Made by a program: the position numbers and the translations under genes. The notes beneath the pieces were generated by a model. The model saw only the letters and a list, made by a program, of their open reading frames with translations. It had not been told where the DNA came from and made no database searches. Below, piece after piece: positions 9,901 through 18,069 of a stretch of 33,453 nt of DNA. Origin of the DNA: Eubacterium sp. (GTDB lineage: Bacteria > Bacillota > Clostridia > Lachnospirales > Lachnospiraceae); contig JAFUBZ010000008.1 of assembly GCA_017459945.1 (NCBI GenBank), positions 1-33,453 on the forward strand, written 5' to 3'. Numbering within the stretch: the stretch's first letter is position 1; each line of letters begins with the position of its first letter.

Positions 9901-10790
9901 ATCCCACCAGATCCGCAAATGACCGCAAGGAGCAGGAAGCTGTTCTTTTTGAAGAAAAGAATATCTATGTGTGCAAAAACAAGGTTGCAAAGCCTAAGGT
10001 ATTCATTCCTGTTATGCCCGGAACCAACTGCGAATATGATTCTGCCAAGGCGTTTATCGAAGCAGGGGCGGATGTCAATGTAAAGGTATTCCGCAATCTG
10101 ACACCGCAGGACATTGAAGATTCCGTTGAGATCTTTGATGCTGCGATCCGGGATGCACAGATCATCATGTTCCCGGGCGGTTTTTCCGCAGGTGATGAAC
10201 CGGAAGGCTCCGCAAAGTTTTTTGCAACCGCATTCCGGAACGAAAAGATCAAAGAAGCAGTTCAGGATCTCGTCACCAACCGTGACGGACTTTGCCTTGG
10301 TATCTGCAACGGATTCCAGACCCTGATCAAGCTTGGACTGGTACCATACGGAGAGATCTGTGAGGTATCTCCTGCAGACGCACCGACACTGACCTACAAC
10401 CGCATCGGACGTCATATCTCGAAAATGGCCAATATCCGTGTGGTTTCAAACAAATCTCCATGGCTCCAGGAAGCAGAGCTTGGCGGCATTTATGTCAATC
10501 CTGCATCTCATGGAGAAGGACGGTTCGTTGCTTCTGATGAATGGCTCAAAAAGCTTGCAGAAAACGGACAGATCGCAACACAATATGTAAATGAAGCAGG
10601 CAACCCGACAACAGATGAAGAATGGAACATCAATGCTTCTTACGGATCCATCGAAGGTATCACAAGTCCGGACGGCCGTATTTATGGCAAGATGTGTCAC
10701 TCTGAACGTCGCGGCGCACATGTGGCGATCAATATTTATGGGGAACAGAATATGAAGCTGTTCCAATCAGGTGTAAACTATTTCCTGTAA
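6984..10790 (+). CDS. purL: Phosphoribosylformylglycinamidine synthase, single-chain PurL
   Basis: PurL catalyses step 4 of purine synthesis, making FGAM from FGAR, glutamine and ATP. At 1268 aa this is the large fused form, not the PurL/PurQ/PurS complex of Bacillus. The N-terminal PurS-like region is followed by two AIR-synthase-related halves, with FKNETHNHPTEIEPFGG at about residues 320-336 and GGKDSM in the second half. The C-terminal glutamine amidotransferase starts near 1005 (PGTNCEYD), has its nucleophile C1108 in LGICNGFQ, and has H1239 and E1241 (CHSERRG) completing the triad. The ATG has AGGAG 7 nt upstream and is nearly coupled to DUF5685. No other pur gene adjoins; purO and AICAR transformylase lie about 9 kb downstream. 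Confidence 0.97.
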   Translation: MNNVRRVYVEKKEEFAIKAAELLSEIHGYLDIPQVENVRVLVRYDVENVPDDVYRKALGLVFSEPPVDHVYEESFPMAEDEITFSVEYLPGQFDQRADSAEQCLKLLHKESDAIIRSATTYVIRGSISDEQFASIKSYCINPVDSRETGLDKPDTLVQVFDEPEDVIIFDGFQTMANDALRELYDSLGLAMTFADFLHIQNYFANEEHRDPTMTEIRVLDTYWSDHCRHTTFSTELTNITFEDGYYKDALEGAFLEYKAAHEEMYRGRSDKFICLMDLALLAAKQLKKAGKLDDQEESEEINACSIIVPLVVDGKEEEWLVNFKNETHNHPTEIEPFGGAATCLGGAIRDPLSGRTYVYQAMRVTGAADPTVSVKDTLPGKLPQIKIVRSAAEGYSSYGNQIGLATGLVKEIYHPDYVAKRMEIGAVIAAAPRRAVQRLSPAPGDVIILLGGRTGRDGCGGATGSSKAHTTESIDTCGAEVQKGNPPTERKIQRLFRREEAAYLIKKCNDFGAGGVSVAIGELADGLQIDLDKVPKKYAGLDGTELAISESQERMAVVVAPEDVAAFMQYASEENLEAVEVAVVTESPRLVLNWRGKEIVNLSRAFLDTNGAHQEASVIVDVPNEEDCWLYKYAIPAVKEDLEAKKPHIAWLDTMRDLNVCSQKGLVERFDASIGAGSVFMPYGGKYQLTETQTMIAKIPVENGESESVTMMSYGFDPYLSSWSPYHGAAYAVVESVAKIVASGGDFRKIRFSFQEYFRRMTSDPHRWSQPFTALLGAYKAQLGLGLPSIGGKDSMSGSFNEIDVPPTLVSFAVDVANADEIITPEFKDGGNRVLRFSIARDAYDMPDFEQVCRLYDAFHEVAGKKLFLSAYAVDGKGVVAAVTKMALGNKLGVKLPDVTDEEAFLPAYGDIVAEVREADVSEVMKYMREADLGEYVTLIGRVTSDSMFSYHGHILTTEEIRDAWMGTLESVYPTRSANDRKEQEAVLFEEKNIYVCKNKVAKPKVFIPVMPGTNCEYDSAKAFIEAGADVNVKVFRNLTPQDIEDSVEIFDAAIRDAQIIMFPGGFSAGDEPEGSAKFFATAFRNEKIKEAVQDLVTNRDGLCLGICNGFQTLIKLGLVPYGEICEVSPADAPTLTYNRIGRHISKMANIRVVSNKSPWLQEAELGGIYVNPASHGEGRFVASDEWLKKLAENGQIATQYVNEAGNPTTDEEWNINASYGSIEGITSPDGRIYGKMCHSERRGAHVAINIYGEQNMKLFQSGVNYFL

Positions 10791-10825
10791 GAGATACAGA
10801 TAAAAATAAAGAAAGGAAGTTTTGC

Positions 10826-10870
10826 ATGATCAAGATGCAAACGAGGGAGATGCAGTTATGGCAGAAATAA
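10826..10870 (+). CDS. Possible 14-codon leader ORF overlapping the next gene's start
   Basis: The ATG at 10826 has a good ribosome site (AAAGGAAG, 10812-10819). It encodes a 14-residue peptide, MIKMQTREMQLWQK, ending at a TAA within the fourth codon of the trigger-factor-like gene. Translating ribosomes would stop just past the real start at 10858, so it could couple or modulate translation. It may equally be fortuitous. Confidence 0.3.
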   Translation: MIKMQTREMQLWQK

Positions 10871-11322
10871 AAGTAGAATTAGGGCAGTACAAAGGGATCG
10901 AAGTGATCAAACCATTTTTTGAAGTGACAGAAGAGGAGATTCAGGTAGAATTCCAGAAGGCCTGTGCACTTGTCGCAAAAAACGAAGAAAAGACCACTGA
11001 ACCGGCAGAGCTCGGAGATCTTCTTACCATCGATTTTGTGGGATATCTGGATGGCAAACCGTTCCCGGGCGGAGATGGAGAGAATTTTCCGCTCACCCTT
11101 GGCTCCAATACATTCATACCGGGCTTTGAAGAGCAGCTGATTGGCGCAAAAGCCGGCGATGAAGTAGATGTCAATCTGGCATTTCCGGAAAAATATCATG
11201 AAAAATCACTTGCAGGAAGACCGGTTGTGTTCAAAGTTAAAGTACACAGCATCCGCACCAACAGAGCGCCAGAAATGTCTGATGAAGTGTTTCAGATGGT
11301 TTCCCAGTGCAAAACTGTGTAA
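10858..11322 (+). CDS. Trigger factor-like protein, N-terminal part (FKBP-type PPIase), cut by in-frame TAA
   Basis: This fragment encodes 154 aa: a short N-terminal segment, an FKBP-type peptidyl-prolyl isomerase domain (about residues 45-140, from GDLLTIDFVGYLDG through GSNTFIPGFEEQLIG to AGRPVVFKVKVHSI), and the start of the trigger-factor C-terminal domain. The N-terminal ribosome-binding domain of normal trigger factor is absent, as in a clostridial family of shorter relatives. I start at ATG 10858 because GAGGGAG sits 8 nt upstream. A TTG at 10822 in the same frame has poorer support. The frame stops at TAA 11320-11322 just after SQCKTV. The next codons, in the same frame, continue as EFHKYVHGEIFNSKK, so this is a nonsense interruption and not a frameshift. 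Confidence 0.75.
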   Translation: MAEIKVELGQYKGIEVIKPFFEVTEEEIQVEFQKACALVAKNEEKTTEPAELGDLLTIDFVGYLDGKPFPGGDGENFPLTLGSNTFIPGFEEQLIGAKAGDEVDVNLAFPEKYHEKSLAGRPVVFKVKVHSIRTNRAPEMSDEVFQMVSQCKTV

Positions 11323-11367
11323 GAATTCCATAAATACGTTCACGGAGAGATCTTCAACAGCAAAAAG

Positions 11368-11817
11368 ATGGAAGCAGCACAGCTGCTTGAAGATGAGCTT
11401 CTCGAGAAGGTTATGAACGGTTGTACGGTAGAAGTACCCGAGGACGCGATCAAAGAGCGGAAGCTTGGACTGATCAACAGCCTGACTGCGCAGCTTCAGC
11501 AGAGTCAGATGTCACTGAACGACTACATGAAGTATCACAATATCTCGCAGCTGGAGTTTGATGAATACATGGAGCGTGATGCCAAAAAGATGCTCGAAGG
11601 CCAGGCTGTTCTTGGAAAGATTGCTGAGATCGAAGGTCTTACCTGCAATGAACAGGAGCTGAACCGTGAACTGACAGAAATGGCATTAAGTTATCATCTG
11701 GATTTTGAACAGATCATCGATGCACTCGGTGATGAAGGCAAAGACATGATCCGACAGGATATCCTGACCAGAAAAGCACTTGATCTGATCGTTGAACATG
11801 CTGTCGTTACTGAATAA
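11368..11817 (+). CDS. Trigger factor-like protein, C-terminal (chaperone) part after the in-frame stop
   Basis: This 149-aa reading frame is in the same phase as the PPIase fragment before it and contains the helical SurA-like C-terminal domain of trigger factors, including VPEDAIKERKLGLINS and the QLQQSQMSLNDYMKY region. It ends normally just before the peptidase gene. ATG 11368 is the first usable start after the stop, but the only Shine-Dalgarno-like sequence (GGAGAG, 11344-11349) is 18 nt away, so independent translation looks inefficient. Coding continues between 11323 and 11367 with no start codon, showing that the two pieces were one gene of about 319 aa. It may be a recent pseudogene, a sequencing error, or a site of low-level read-through. 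Confidence 0.65.
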   Translation: MEAAQLLEDELLEKVMNGCTVEVPEDAIKERKLGLINSLTAQLQQSQMSLNDYMKYHNISQLEFDEYMERDAKKMLEGQAVLGKIAEIEGLTCNEQELNRELTEMALSYHLDFEQIIDALGDEGKDMIRQDILTRKALDLIVEHAVVTE

Positions 11818-11828
11818 AGGGGGTATCT

Positions 11829-13631
11829 ATGTTGCAAGCAGACCGGATCCGTATGCTGCGGGAAGAAATGCGCAAGGAAAACATTGACATCTATATTGTT
11901 CCAACCGCAGATTACCATGCATCAGAATATGTCGGAGAATATTTCAAGTGCAGAGAATATATTACCGGATTCACCGGATCTGCCGGTACAGCCGTGATCA
12001 CCGCTGATCAGGCGGGATTATGGACTGACGGCCGATATTTCATACAGGCCGAACAGGAATTAGAGGGAAGTGGCGTCACTTTGTTTCGTGCAGGAACAGA
12101 GGGGACGCCTTCTGTTCGTGAATATATAAAAAGCATTTTATTTGAAAAATGTACGATCGGATTTGACGGCAGATGCATTTCCGCAAAAAGTGCATCTGAG
12201 TATCAAGACCTGGTAAAAGAAGTTAAGGGCTTGGTCCGCATGGATATCGATCTGATCGGCAGGATCTGGAAAGACCGTCCGACATTCAGATCATCGACGG
12301 TCCGTATTCTTGACCAGTCCATTACCGGAGAATCCATATCTTCCAAGCTCTCACGAATCCGTGAAAAAATGAAAGAGAGCGGTTCTGACGTACATATCAT
12401 CAGTTCTTTATATGATATCAGCTGGATCTTAAATCTGCGCGGTAATGACATTGATCATGTTCCCGTATTTTTGTCTTTTTTGTTTATCACAGATTCTAAA
12501 GCAGATCTGTTCATAAGAGAAGAATGTATCACCGATGAAGTCCGGCGTTATTTGACTGCTGCAGGTGTCCGGATCTTTTTATATGACACCGTTTATGAGG
12601 CAGCAGCTTCCATGCCGCCGGCTTCTAAGATCCTCTTAGACAGACAAACAGTCAACGCTTTGCTCGTTGAAAAACTGCATCCTGATATCACGATCACAGA
12701 CAAAATGAATCCGTCAGAGATCATGCGTGCGATCAAAAACGAAACCGAGATCGCATGTACAAAAAAGGCCCATATCCGTGACGGTGTCATTATGACAAAA
12801 TTCATATACTGGTTAAAAACAAACATCGGAAAGACTGGTTTAACCGAATATGACGCTGCGCAGTATCTGGATGAGCTGCGTTTGTCCGATCCGGAATGTA
12901 CGGATCTTTCCTTTGATACCATCAGCGCATATGGCCCCAATGCTGCCATGATGCACTATCAGGCAAAGGCAGATACCGCAGCAACACTGATGCCATCCGG
13001 TATGCTTCTTGTAGATTCCGGTGGGCATTATGTGGATGGAACCACCGATATCACCAGAACCATCGTGCTCGGGCCGTTAACAGATGAACAAAAAGAAGCC
13101 TATACACGGGTACTGATCGGGAATCTCCGTCTTGCAGATGTCAAGTTCTTACAGGGCTGTACCGGATATACACTTGACATCCTGGCGCGTGAAAAACTGT
13201 GGGCAGCCGGAATTGACTACAGATGCGGCACCGGCCATGGCGTCGGACATATCTTAAATGTACACGAAGGGCCCAATGCATTTCGCTGGAAACGTTCGAC
13301 CCCCTATTCTGATGATGACATCATCGTGCCCGGAATGATCACAACGGATGAACCCGGCGCTTATATTGACGGAGCTTATGGCATCCGGATCGAAAACGAA
13401 CTGCTTTGTGTTGAAGACGAACACAATGAATACGGACAGTTTCTTAAGTTTGAACAACTGACGTTTTGTCCGATCGATACCGATGCACTCGATGTTTCGC
13501 TGATGTCACCCGATGATCTGATCCGTCTCAATGACTATCACAGACAGGTATATGAAACGATCGCACCATTCCTGAATGCTGATGAAAAGGACTGGCTGAA
13601 AGCAGCCACACAGGAGATTTCACATGAGTAA
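11829..13631 (+). CDS. Xaa-Pro aminopeptidase, M24 family (long three-domain form)
   Basis: This cytosolic dimetal aminopeptidase removes N-terminal residues preceding proline. The 600-aa length matches the long aminopeptidase P form: two creatinase-like N-terminal domains, the pita-bread catalytic domain, and an extra C-terminal segment from about 540. All five metal ligands are visible: D396 in VDSGG, D407 in TTDITRT, H474 in GVGHILNVHEGP, E508 in TDEPGAY and E522 in GIRIENE. The D396-D407 spacing of 11 agrees with E. coli PepP D260-D271. AGGGGG lies before the ATG. Its stop overlaps the polA start as ATGAGTAA, which suggests coupled translation. Confidence 0.93.
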   Translation: MLQADRIRMLREEMRKENIDIYIVPTADYHASEYVGEYFKCREYITGFTGSAGTAVITADQAGLWTDGRYFIQAEQELEGSGVTLFRAGTEGTPSVREYIKSILFEKCTIGFDGRCISAKSASEYQDLVKEVKGLVRMDIDLIGRIWKDRPTFRSSTVRILDQSITGESISSKLSRIREKMKESGSDVHIISSLYDISWILNLRGNDIDHVPVFLSFLFITDSKADLFIREECITDEVRRYLTAAGVRIFLYDTVYEAAASMPPASKILLDRQTVNALLVEKLHPDITITDKMNPSEIMRAIKNETEIACTKKAHIRDGVIMTKFIYWLKTNIGKTGLTEYDAAQYLDELRLSDPECTDLSFDTISAYGPNAAMMHYQAKADTAATLMPSGMLLVDSGGHYVDGTTDITRTIVLGPLTDEQKEAYTRVLIGNLRLADVKFLQGCTGYTLDILAREKLWAAGIDYRCGTGHGVGHILNVHEGPNAFRWKRSTPYSDDDIIVPGMITTDEPGAYIDGAYGIRIENELLCVEDEHNEYGQFLKFEQLTFCPIDTDALDVSLMSPDDLIRLNDYHRQVYETIAPFLNADEKDWLKAATQEISHE

Positions 13632-16323
13632 CAAAATTGTTTTGATCGATGGGCACAGCATTGTTAACAGGGCCTTTTACGGCATCCCTGATCTGACCAA
13701 TTCCGAAGGTCTGCATACGAATGCCATTTACGGTTTTTTAAATATCATGCTGAAAATCCTCGAGGAGGAAACGCCGACGCATCTGATCATTGCCTTCGAC
13801 CGTTCCGAACCCACATTCCGTCATCAGATGTTTGATGACTACAAAGGGACCCGAAAGCCGATGGCCGACGAGCTGCGGGAGCAGATCCCGGTGTTAAAAG
13901 AAGTGCTGCATGCCATGGGAATCTTAACGATCGAACAGCCCGGCATTGAAGCAGATGACATTCTGGGTACGATTGCGTGCAATGCGCAGAAAAACGGCTG
14001 GTCTGTCCGGATCATTTCAGGAGACAGAGATCTGTTACAGCTCGCCACGGATCAGATCATGGTACGGATCCCGAAAACCAGACAGGGCCGCACCACAGTA
14101 GAAGATTACTATGCGGAAGATGTCAAAACCGCTTATGGCGTCACACCGGTAGAATTTATTGATGTTAAGGCGCTTATGGGCGATTCCTCCGATAATATCC
14201 CGGGCGTTCCGGGCATCGGCGAGAAAACCGCAACAAAGCTAATCCGGGAATACGGTTCGATTGAAAACACGTTTGCACATCTTGAAGACGTGAAACCGCC
14301 GCGCGCAAAAAACGCATTGACAGAGCATTATGATATGGCCGAAATGAGTAAGATCCTGGCCACGATCAAAACCGATGCCGCACTGGATGTTGATCTTGAC
14401 AACGCAGTTCTTAAAAACCTGTTTACCGAAGAGGCGTATCCCTATTTTAAGCGTCTGGAGTTTAAAAATATGCTTGCCAGATTCGATGGCGCGCAAATGC
14501 AGACTGATGTTTCGGAATCGTTTCGATATCTGCACACCGAAAAGGAGCTGCTTGCCTTTTTCAAGGAGCTTTCAGCTGATACGATCGGTTTTACGATCAT
14601 CCCTGATCCGGCTGCAGATGAGAACTGTGATGCCAGCGGACAGCATCTCCTTTCCTTTGTAGATACGGTTCCCAAAAAGGATCCGGTTTTTGCAGTGGCG
14701 ATATCCGATACCGCGGGTCATACAGCCGTTATCCGTACAGGAGAGACGACAGGAGATCAGATCCTTACAGATCTTGAGACTGTATTGGCCAACGCAAACG
14801 TCCTCGTCACACCGGATTATAAGGAAAGTCTTTCCTATCTGCCGTCATGCAAAGAACTGCCGGTATATGACATGCATGTCGCAGCGTATTTACTGGATCC
14901 GTTAAAGAGCAGTTATACCTATGATGACATCGCAAAAGACTATCTTGATCGTCTGCTTCCTTCCAGAGAGGATCTGTTCGGCAAACTAAAAGACGAAAAA
15001 GCCATTGATCAGAAACCCGATGAATATGCAAAGATGGCGGCATATATCGCCTGGACCACCGCAAACGCATGGGAGAAACTAAAGAATGCTTTGACCGATG
15101 CCGGCATGTGGAAGCTGTATGAAGAGCTTGAGCTTCCGCTGATTCCTGTTTTGTTTGAGATGGAACAGGAAGGGATCCGTGCGGATGCAAAAGCATTAAA
15201 AACCTATGGCGATCAGCTTGCAGACAGCATCGCGATCCTGGAAAATGAGATTTATCAGGAGGCCGGTGAGGAATTTAACATCAATTCACCCAAACAGCTT
15301 GGTGTGATCTTATTCGAAAAGATGCAGCTGCCGTTTGGTAAAAAGACAAAAACAGGGTATTCCACGGCCGCAGATGTCCTGGAACGACTTGCACCGGATT
15401 ATCCATTTGTATCAAAGATCCTGGAGTACAGGCAGCTGACCAAGCTCAAATCTACTTATGCAGACGGTCTTGCCGGCTACATTTCAGGTGACGGAAGGAT
15501 CCATACGACATTTCATCAGACGATCACAGCAACCGGCCGGTTGAGCAGTGCGGACCCGAATCTTCAGAACATTCCGATCCGTATGGAGCTCGGCAGACAG
15601 CTGCGCAAGGTCTTCATTCCGAAAGACGGCTACGTGCTGATCGATGCGGATTATTCCCAGATCGAGCTTCGCGTTCTTGCACATATGTCCGGTGACGAAA
15701 ACCTGATCGCCGCCTACCAGGCAGAAAAGGACATCCACAGGATCACGGCATCACAGGTTTTCCATGTGCCGTTTGATGAGGTGACAGATCTGCAGAGAAG
15801 AAATGCAAAAGCCGTCAATTTCGGGATCGTATACGGCATCAGTTCCTTCGGACTGAGTCAGGATCTGTCGATCAGCAGAAAAGAGGCGCAGGAATACATT
15901 GACCGGTACTTTGAGACCTATCCAGGGATCAAACAGTTTTTGGATAAACTGGTTGCAGACGCAAAAGAAACAGGTTATGCTGTTACAATGTATGGCAGAA
16001 GACGTCCTGTTCCCGAACTTTCCTCGAGCAACTATATGCAGCGGCAGTTTGGCGAACGCATCGCGATGAATTCACCGATTCAGGGAACTGCTGCAGACAT
16101 TATCAAAATAGCAATGCTGCGTGTCTATAACCGGTTAAAGCAGGAAAATCTGTCTTCCCGTCTGATCCTTCAGGTTCATGATGAGCTGCTGATCGAGACA
16201 GCAAAAGATGAGATCGAACAGGTCAAACAGATCCTGTCTGAAGAAATGCAGCATGCAGCCACACTTCATGTTGCACTTGAGATCGGCATGCAGACAGGAG
16301 AAAACTGGTACGAAGCACACTAA
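13624..16323 (+). CDS. polA: DNA polymerase I
   Basis: Pol I fills repair gaps and removes RNA primers. The 899-aa protein has an N-terminal 5'-3' nuclease (about 1-290) with the helix-hairpin-helix motif GDSSDNIPGVPGIGEKTATK near 185. The middle exonuclease-like domain (about 310-490) keeps the fold, but the DxE proofreading motif is replaced (GFTIIPD), so 3'-5' activity is probably absent. The C-terminal polymerase is intact. D674 and D676 are in motif A (DADYSQIELR). The O helix RRNAKAVNFGIVYG carries F733, the residue type that discriminates against dideoxynucleotides. H852 and D853 are in motif C (VHDELLIE). It overlaps the peptidase gene by 8 nt and precedes coaE by 11 nt, an order frequent in Clostridia. 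Confidence 0.97.
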   Translation: MSNKIVLIDGHSIVNRAFYGIPDLTNSEGLHTNAIYGFLNIMLKILEEETPTHLIIAFDRSEPTFRHQMFDDYKGTRKPMADELREQIPVLKEVLHAMGILTIEQPGIEADDILGTIACNAQKNGWSVRIISGDRDLLQLATDQIMVRIPKTRQGRTTVEDYYAEDVKTAYGVTPVEFIDVKALMGDSSDNIPGVPGIGEKTATKLIREYGSIENTFAHLEDVKPPRAKNALTEHYDMAEMSKILATIKTDAALDVDLDNAVLKNLFTEEAYPYFKRLEFKNMLARFDGAQMQTDVSESFRYLHTEKELLAFFKELSADTIGFTIIPDPAADENCDASGQHLLSFVDTVPKKDPVFAVAISDTAGHTAVIRTGETTGDQILTDLETVLANANVLVTPDYKESLSYLPSCKELPVYDMHVAAYLLDPLKSSYTYDDIAKDYLDRLLPSREDLFGKLKDEKAIDQKPDEYAKMAAYIAWTTANAWEKLKNALTDAGMWKLYEELELPLIPVLFEMEQEGIRADAKALKTYGDQLADSIAILENEIYQEAGEEFNINSPKQLGVILFEKMQLPFGKKTKTGYSTAADVLERLAPDYPFVSKILEYRQLTKLKSTYADGLAGYISGDGRIHTTFHQTITATGRLSSADPNLQNIPIRMELGRQLRKVFIPKDGYVLIDADYSQIELRVLAHMSGDENLIAAYQAEKDIHRITASQVFHVPFDEVTDLQRRNAKAVNFGIVYGISSFGLSQDLSISRKEAQEYIDRYFETYPGIKQFLDKLVADAKETGYAVTMYGRRRPVPELSSSNYMQRQFGERIAMNSPIQGTAADIIKIAMLRVYNRLKQENLSSRLILQVHDELLIETAKDEIEQVKQILSEEMQHAATLHVALEIGMQTGENWYEAH

Positions 16324-16334
16324 CAGGAGAAACT

Positions 16335-16943
16335 ATGCTTTTTATAGGGATTACAGGCGGAGTCGGCGCCGGAAAAACAGCGATTCTGAATTATATACGG
16401 GATCAGTACAAAAGCAGAATACTGGTCGCGGATGAAATCGCCCACGATCAGATGGAACCTGGCACATCGTGTTATCAGACATTGGCTAATATGTTTCAAA
16501 CAGAGGATATCTTTCTTCCGGAAGGCGGATTTGACCGCCTGAAGCTTGCCAGGGTCATTTTCTCAGATGAAGAGAAAAGAAACCGGCTGAATGCTATTGT
16601 TCATCCGGCGGTTCATGCATATGTCATGGAGCAGGTAGAAAAAGAGCGCACATCCGGTCAGATCGATGTACTTATTCTGGAAGCTGCATTGCTGATCGAA
16701 GCCGGCTATGCCGATGTCTGTGATGAGATCTGGTATATCTACACCAGCAAAGAAAACCGGATGAAGCGTTTGATGGAGTCCCGCGGCTATACGAAAGAAA
16801 AAACGGAAAGCATCATGGCGTCTCAGTTATCGGAAGATGAATTTCGGAGACATTGTGCGGTCGTGATCGATAATAACGGTTCACATGAAGAGAGCTTTTT
16901 GCAGATCGATCAGGCCCTTCTTGCCAGGGGGATCACAAAATGA
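16335..16943 (+). CDS. coaE: Dephospho-CoA kinase
   Basis: CoaE phosphorylates the 3'-hydroxyl of dephospho-CoA, the last step of coenzyme A synthesis. The 202-aa length is normal. The P-loop GGVGAGKT is at residues 8-15. DEIAHD follows near position 33, then RLARVIF in a typical PEGGFDRLKLARVIFSD context, then the acid/His segment NRLNAIVHPAVH, and near the end the lid and the IDNNGS motif. AGGAG lies before the ATG. It sits between polA and the WalJ-type gene. The last four bases, ATGA, overlap the next start, indicating coupled translation. Confidence 0.96.
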   Translation: MLFIGITGGVGAGKTAILNYIRDQYKSRILVADEIAHDQMEPGTSCYQTLANMFQTEDIFLPEGGFDRLKLARVIFSDEEKRNRLNAIVHPAVHAYVMEQVEKERTSGQIDVLILEAALLIEAGYADVCDEIWYIYTSKENRMKRLMESRGYTKEKTESIMASQLSEDEFRRHCAVVIDNNGSHEESFLQIDQALLARGITK

Positions 16944-17740
16944 TGGAACTGTGCAGCATCGCAAGCGGCAGCAGCGGAAACTGCATTTATGCCGGAACGG
17001 ACCATGTACACCTTCTGGTGGATACCGGGATCAGCAAAAAGAAAATTGAATGCGGACTTAACGAGATCGGATTAAAGGCAGATGAAATCGACGGAATCCT
17101 GATCACACACGAACATAGTGATCATGTTAAAGGGCTCGGTGTCATGTCACGCAAATACGGGATTCCGATCTATGCGACAGCCGGAACCATCGCTGCAATC
17201 GAGCGCGATGGCAGACTCGGCGAGATCGACAGCAGTTTGTTTCATCCGATTTTGCCGGAAACTGATTTTATGATCGGAGAGATTGCGATCCATCCCATCC
17301 GCACCTCCCATGATGCTGCAGACCCTGTTGCTTATATCATGAAGAGCGGAGATCGTTCCGTAGGAGTTATCACGGATCTGGGTAAATACGACCATTCTCT
17401 GGTGGACAATCTGTCAGACATCGATGTATTATTATTAGAGGCCAATCATGATGTCAATATGCTTCAGGTTGGCGTTTATCCGTATTATCTGAAGCAGCGG
17501 ATCCTCGGAGACAAAGGCCATCTTTCGAATGAAACCTGCGGCCAGCTTCTCGATGAAGTGCTGCATGACGGTATAAAAAAAATACTATTGGGTCATCTGA
17601 GCAAGGAAAACAATTATCCTCAGCTGGCCTATGAGACTGTCAAAATGGAAATCACCATGGGAAGCTCTCCATATAAGGGAAATGATTTTCCGATCGAGAT
17701 CGCCCCAAGAGATTCCTTATCAGAATTGATCACAATATAG
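16940..17740 (+). CDS. Metallo-beta-lactamase-fold hydrolase, WalJ/YycJ family
   Basis: The 266-aa protein starts with the family signature ELCSIASGSSGNC and has the metal-binding motif THEHSDH (H57, H59, D61, H62). A DLGKYD segment, LLLEANHD and LLGHLSKENN follow, completing the metallo-hydrolase ligands. The YycJ/WalJ group is often linked to walRK and has been proposed to act as a 5'-3' exonuclease in DNA repair. Here it lies beside polA and coaE instead, which is at least compatible with a nucleic-acid role. The start could be ATG 16940 or 16943. The first overlaps the coaE stop by 4 nt. Confidence 0.9.
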   Translation: MMELCSIASGSSGNCIYAGTDHVHLLVDTGISKKKIECGLNEIGLKADEIDGILITHEHSDHVKGLGVMSRKYGIPIYATAGTIAAIERDGRLGEIDSSLFHPILPETDFMIGEIAIHPIRTSHDAADPVAYIMKSGDRSVGVITDLGKYDHSLVDNLSDIDVLLLEANHDVNMLQVGVYPYYLKQRILGDKGHLSNETCGQLLDEVLHDGIKKILLGHLSKENNYPQLAYETVKMEITMGSSPYKGNDFPIEIAPRDSLSELITI

Positions 17741-17756
17741 AAGAAAGGAAACCGAT

Positions 17757-18041
17757 ATGGAAGATCGCGCAAAACGAACTGTCATCACTGTAGTAGGAAA
17801 AGATACCGTTGGTATCATCGCTAAGGTCTGTACCTATCTGGCTGAGCACAAGATCAATGTCCTGGACATTTCACAGACCATCGTTCAGGAGTATTTCAAC
17901 ATGATGATGATCGCTGACTTCTCAACCGCGGATCAGCCGTTTTCAAAGACGTCTGAGGATATTGCGAAGCTGGGTGAGGAGATCGGTGTTATCATCAGAT
18001 GCCAGAAGGAAGAGATATTTGATATGATGCACCGCATTTAA
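17757..18041 (+). CDS. ACT domain protein, UPF0237 family
   Basis: This 94-aa protein consists of a single ACT-type ligand-binding domain, with the opening VITVVGKDTVGIIAKV, and resembles the N-terminal half of the glycine regulator GcvR. ACT domains usually bind amino acids, but the ligand is not known here. AGAAAGGAAA lies just upstream of the ATG. It is almost always found directly before a UPF0210 (PFL family) gene, as here at a distance of 28 nt, so the two probably work together. Confidence 0.92.
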   Translation: MEDRAKRTVITVVGKDTVGIIAKVCTYLAEHKINVLDISQTIVQEYFNMMMIADFSTADQPFSKTSEDIAKLGEEIGVIIRCQKEEIFDMMHRI

Positions 18042-18069
18042 TCATGCATGAATAGGAAGGACTGGATAT

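Noticed and set aside
9546..10415. A 289-codon minus-strand frame inside purL
   Set aside because: It is antisense to conserved purL sequence, including the start of the amidotransferase domain, with no domain signature of its own.
11320..11322. Recoding of the stop as selenocysteine or pyrrolysine
   Set aside because: The codon is TAA, not TGA or TAG, and trigger-factor relatives need no special residue here.
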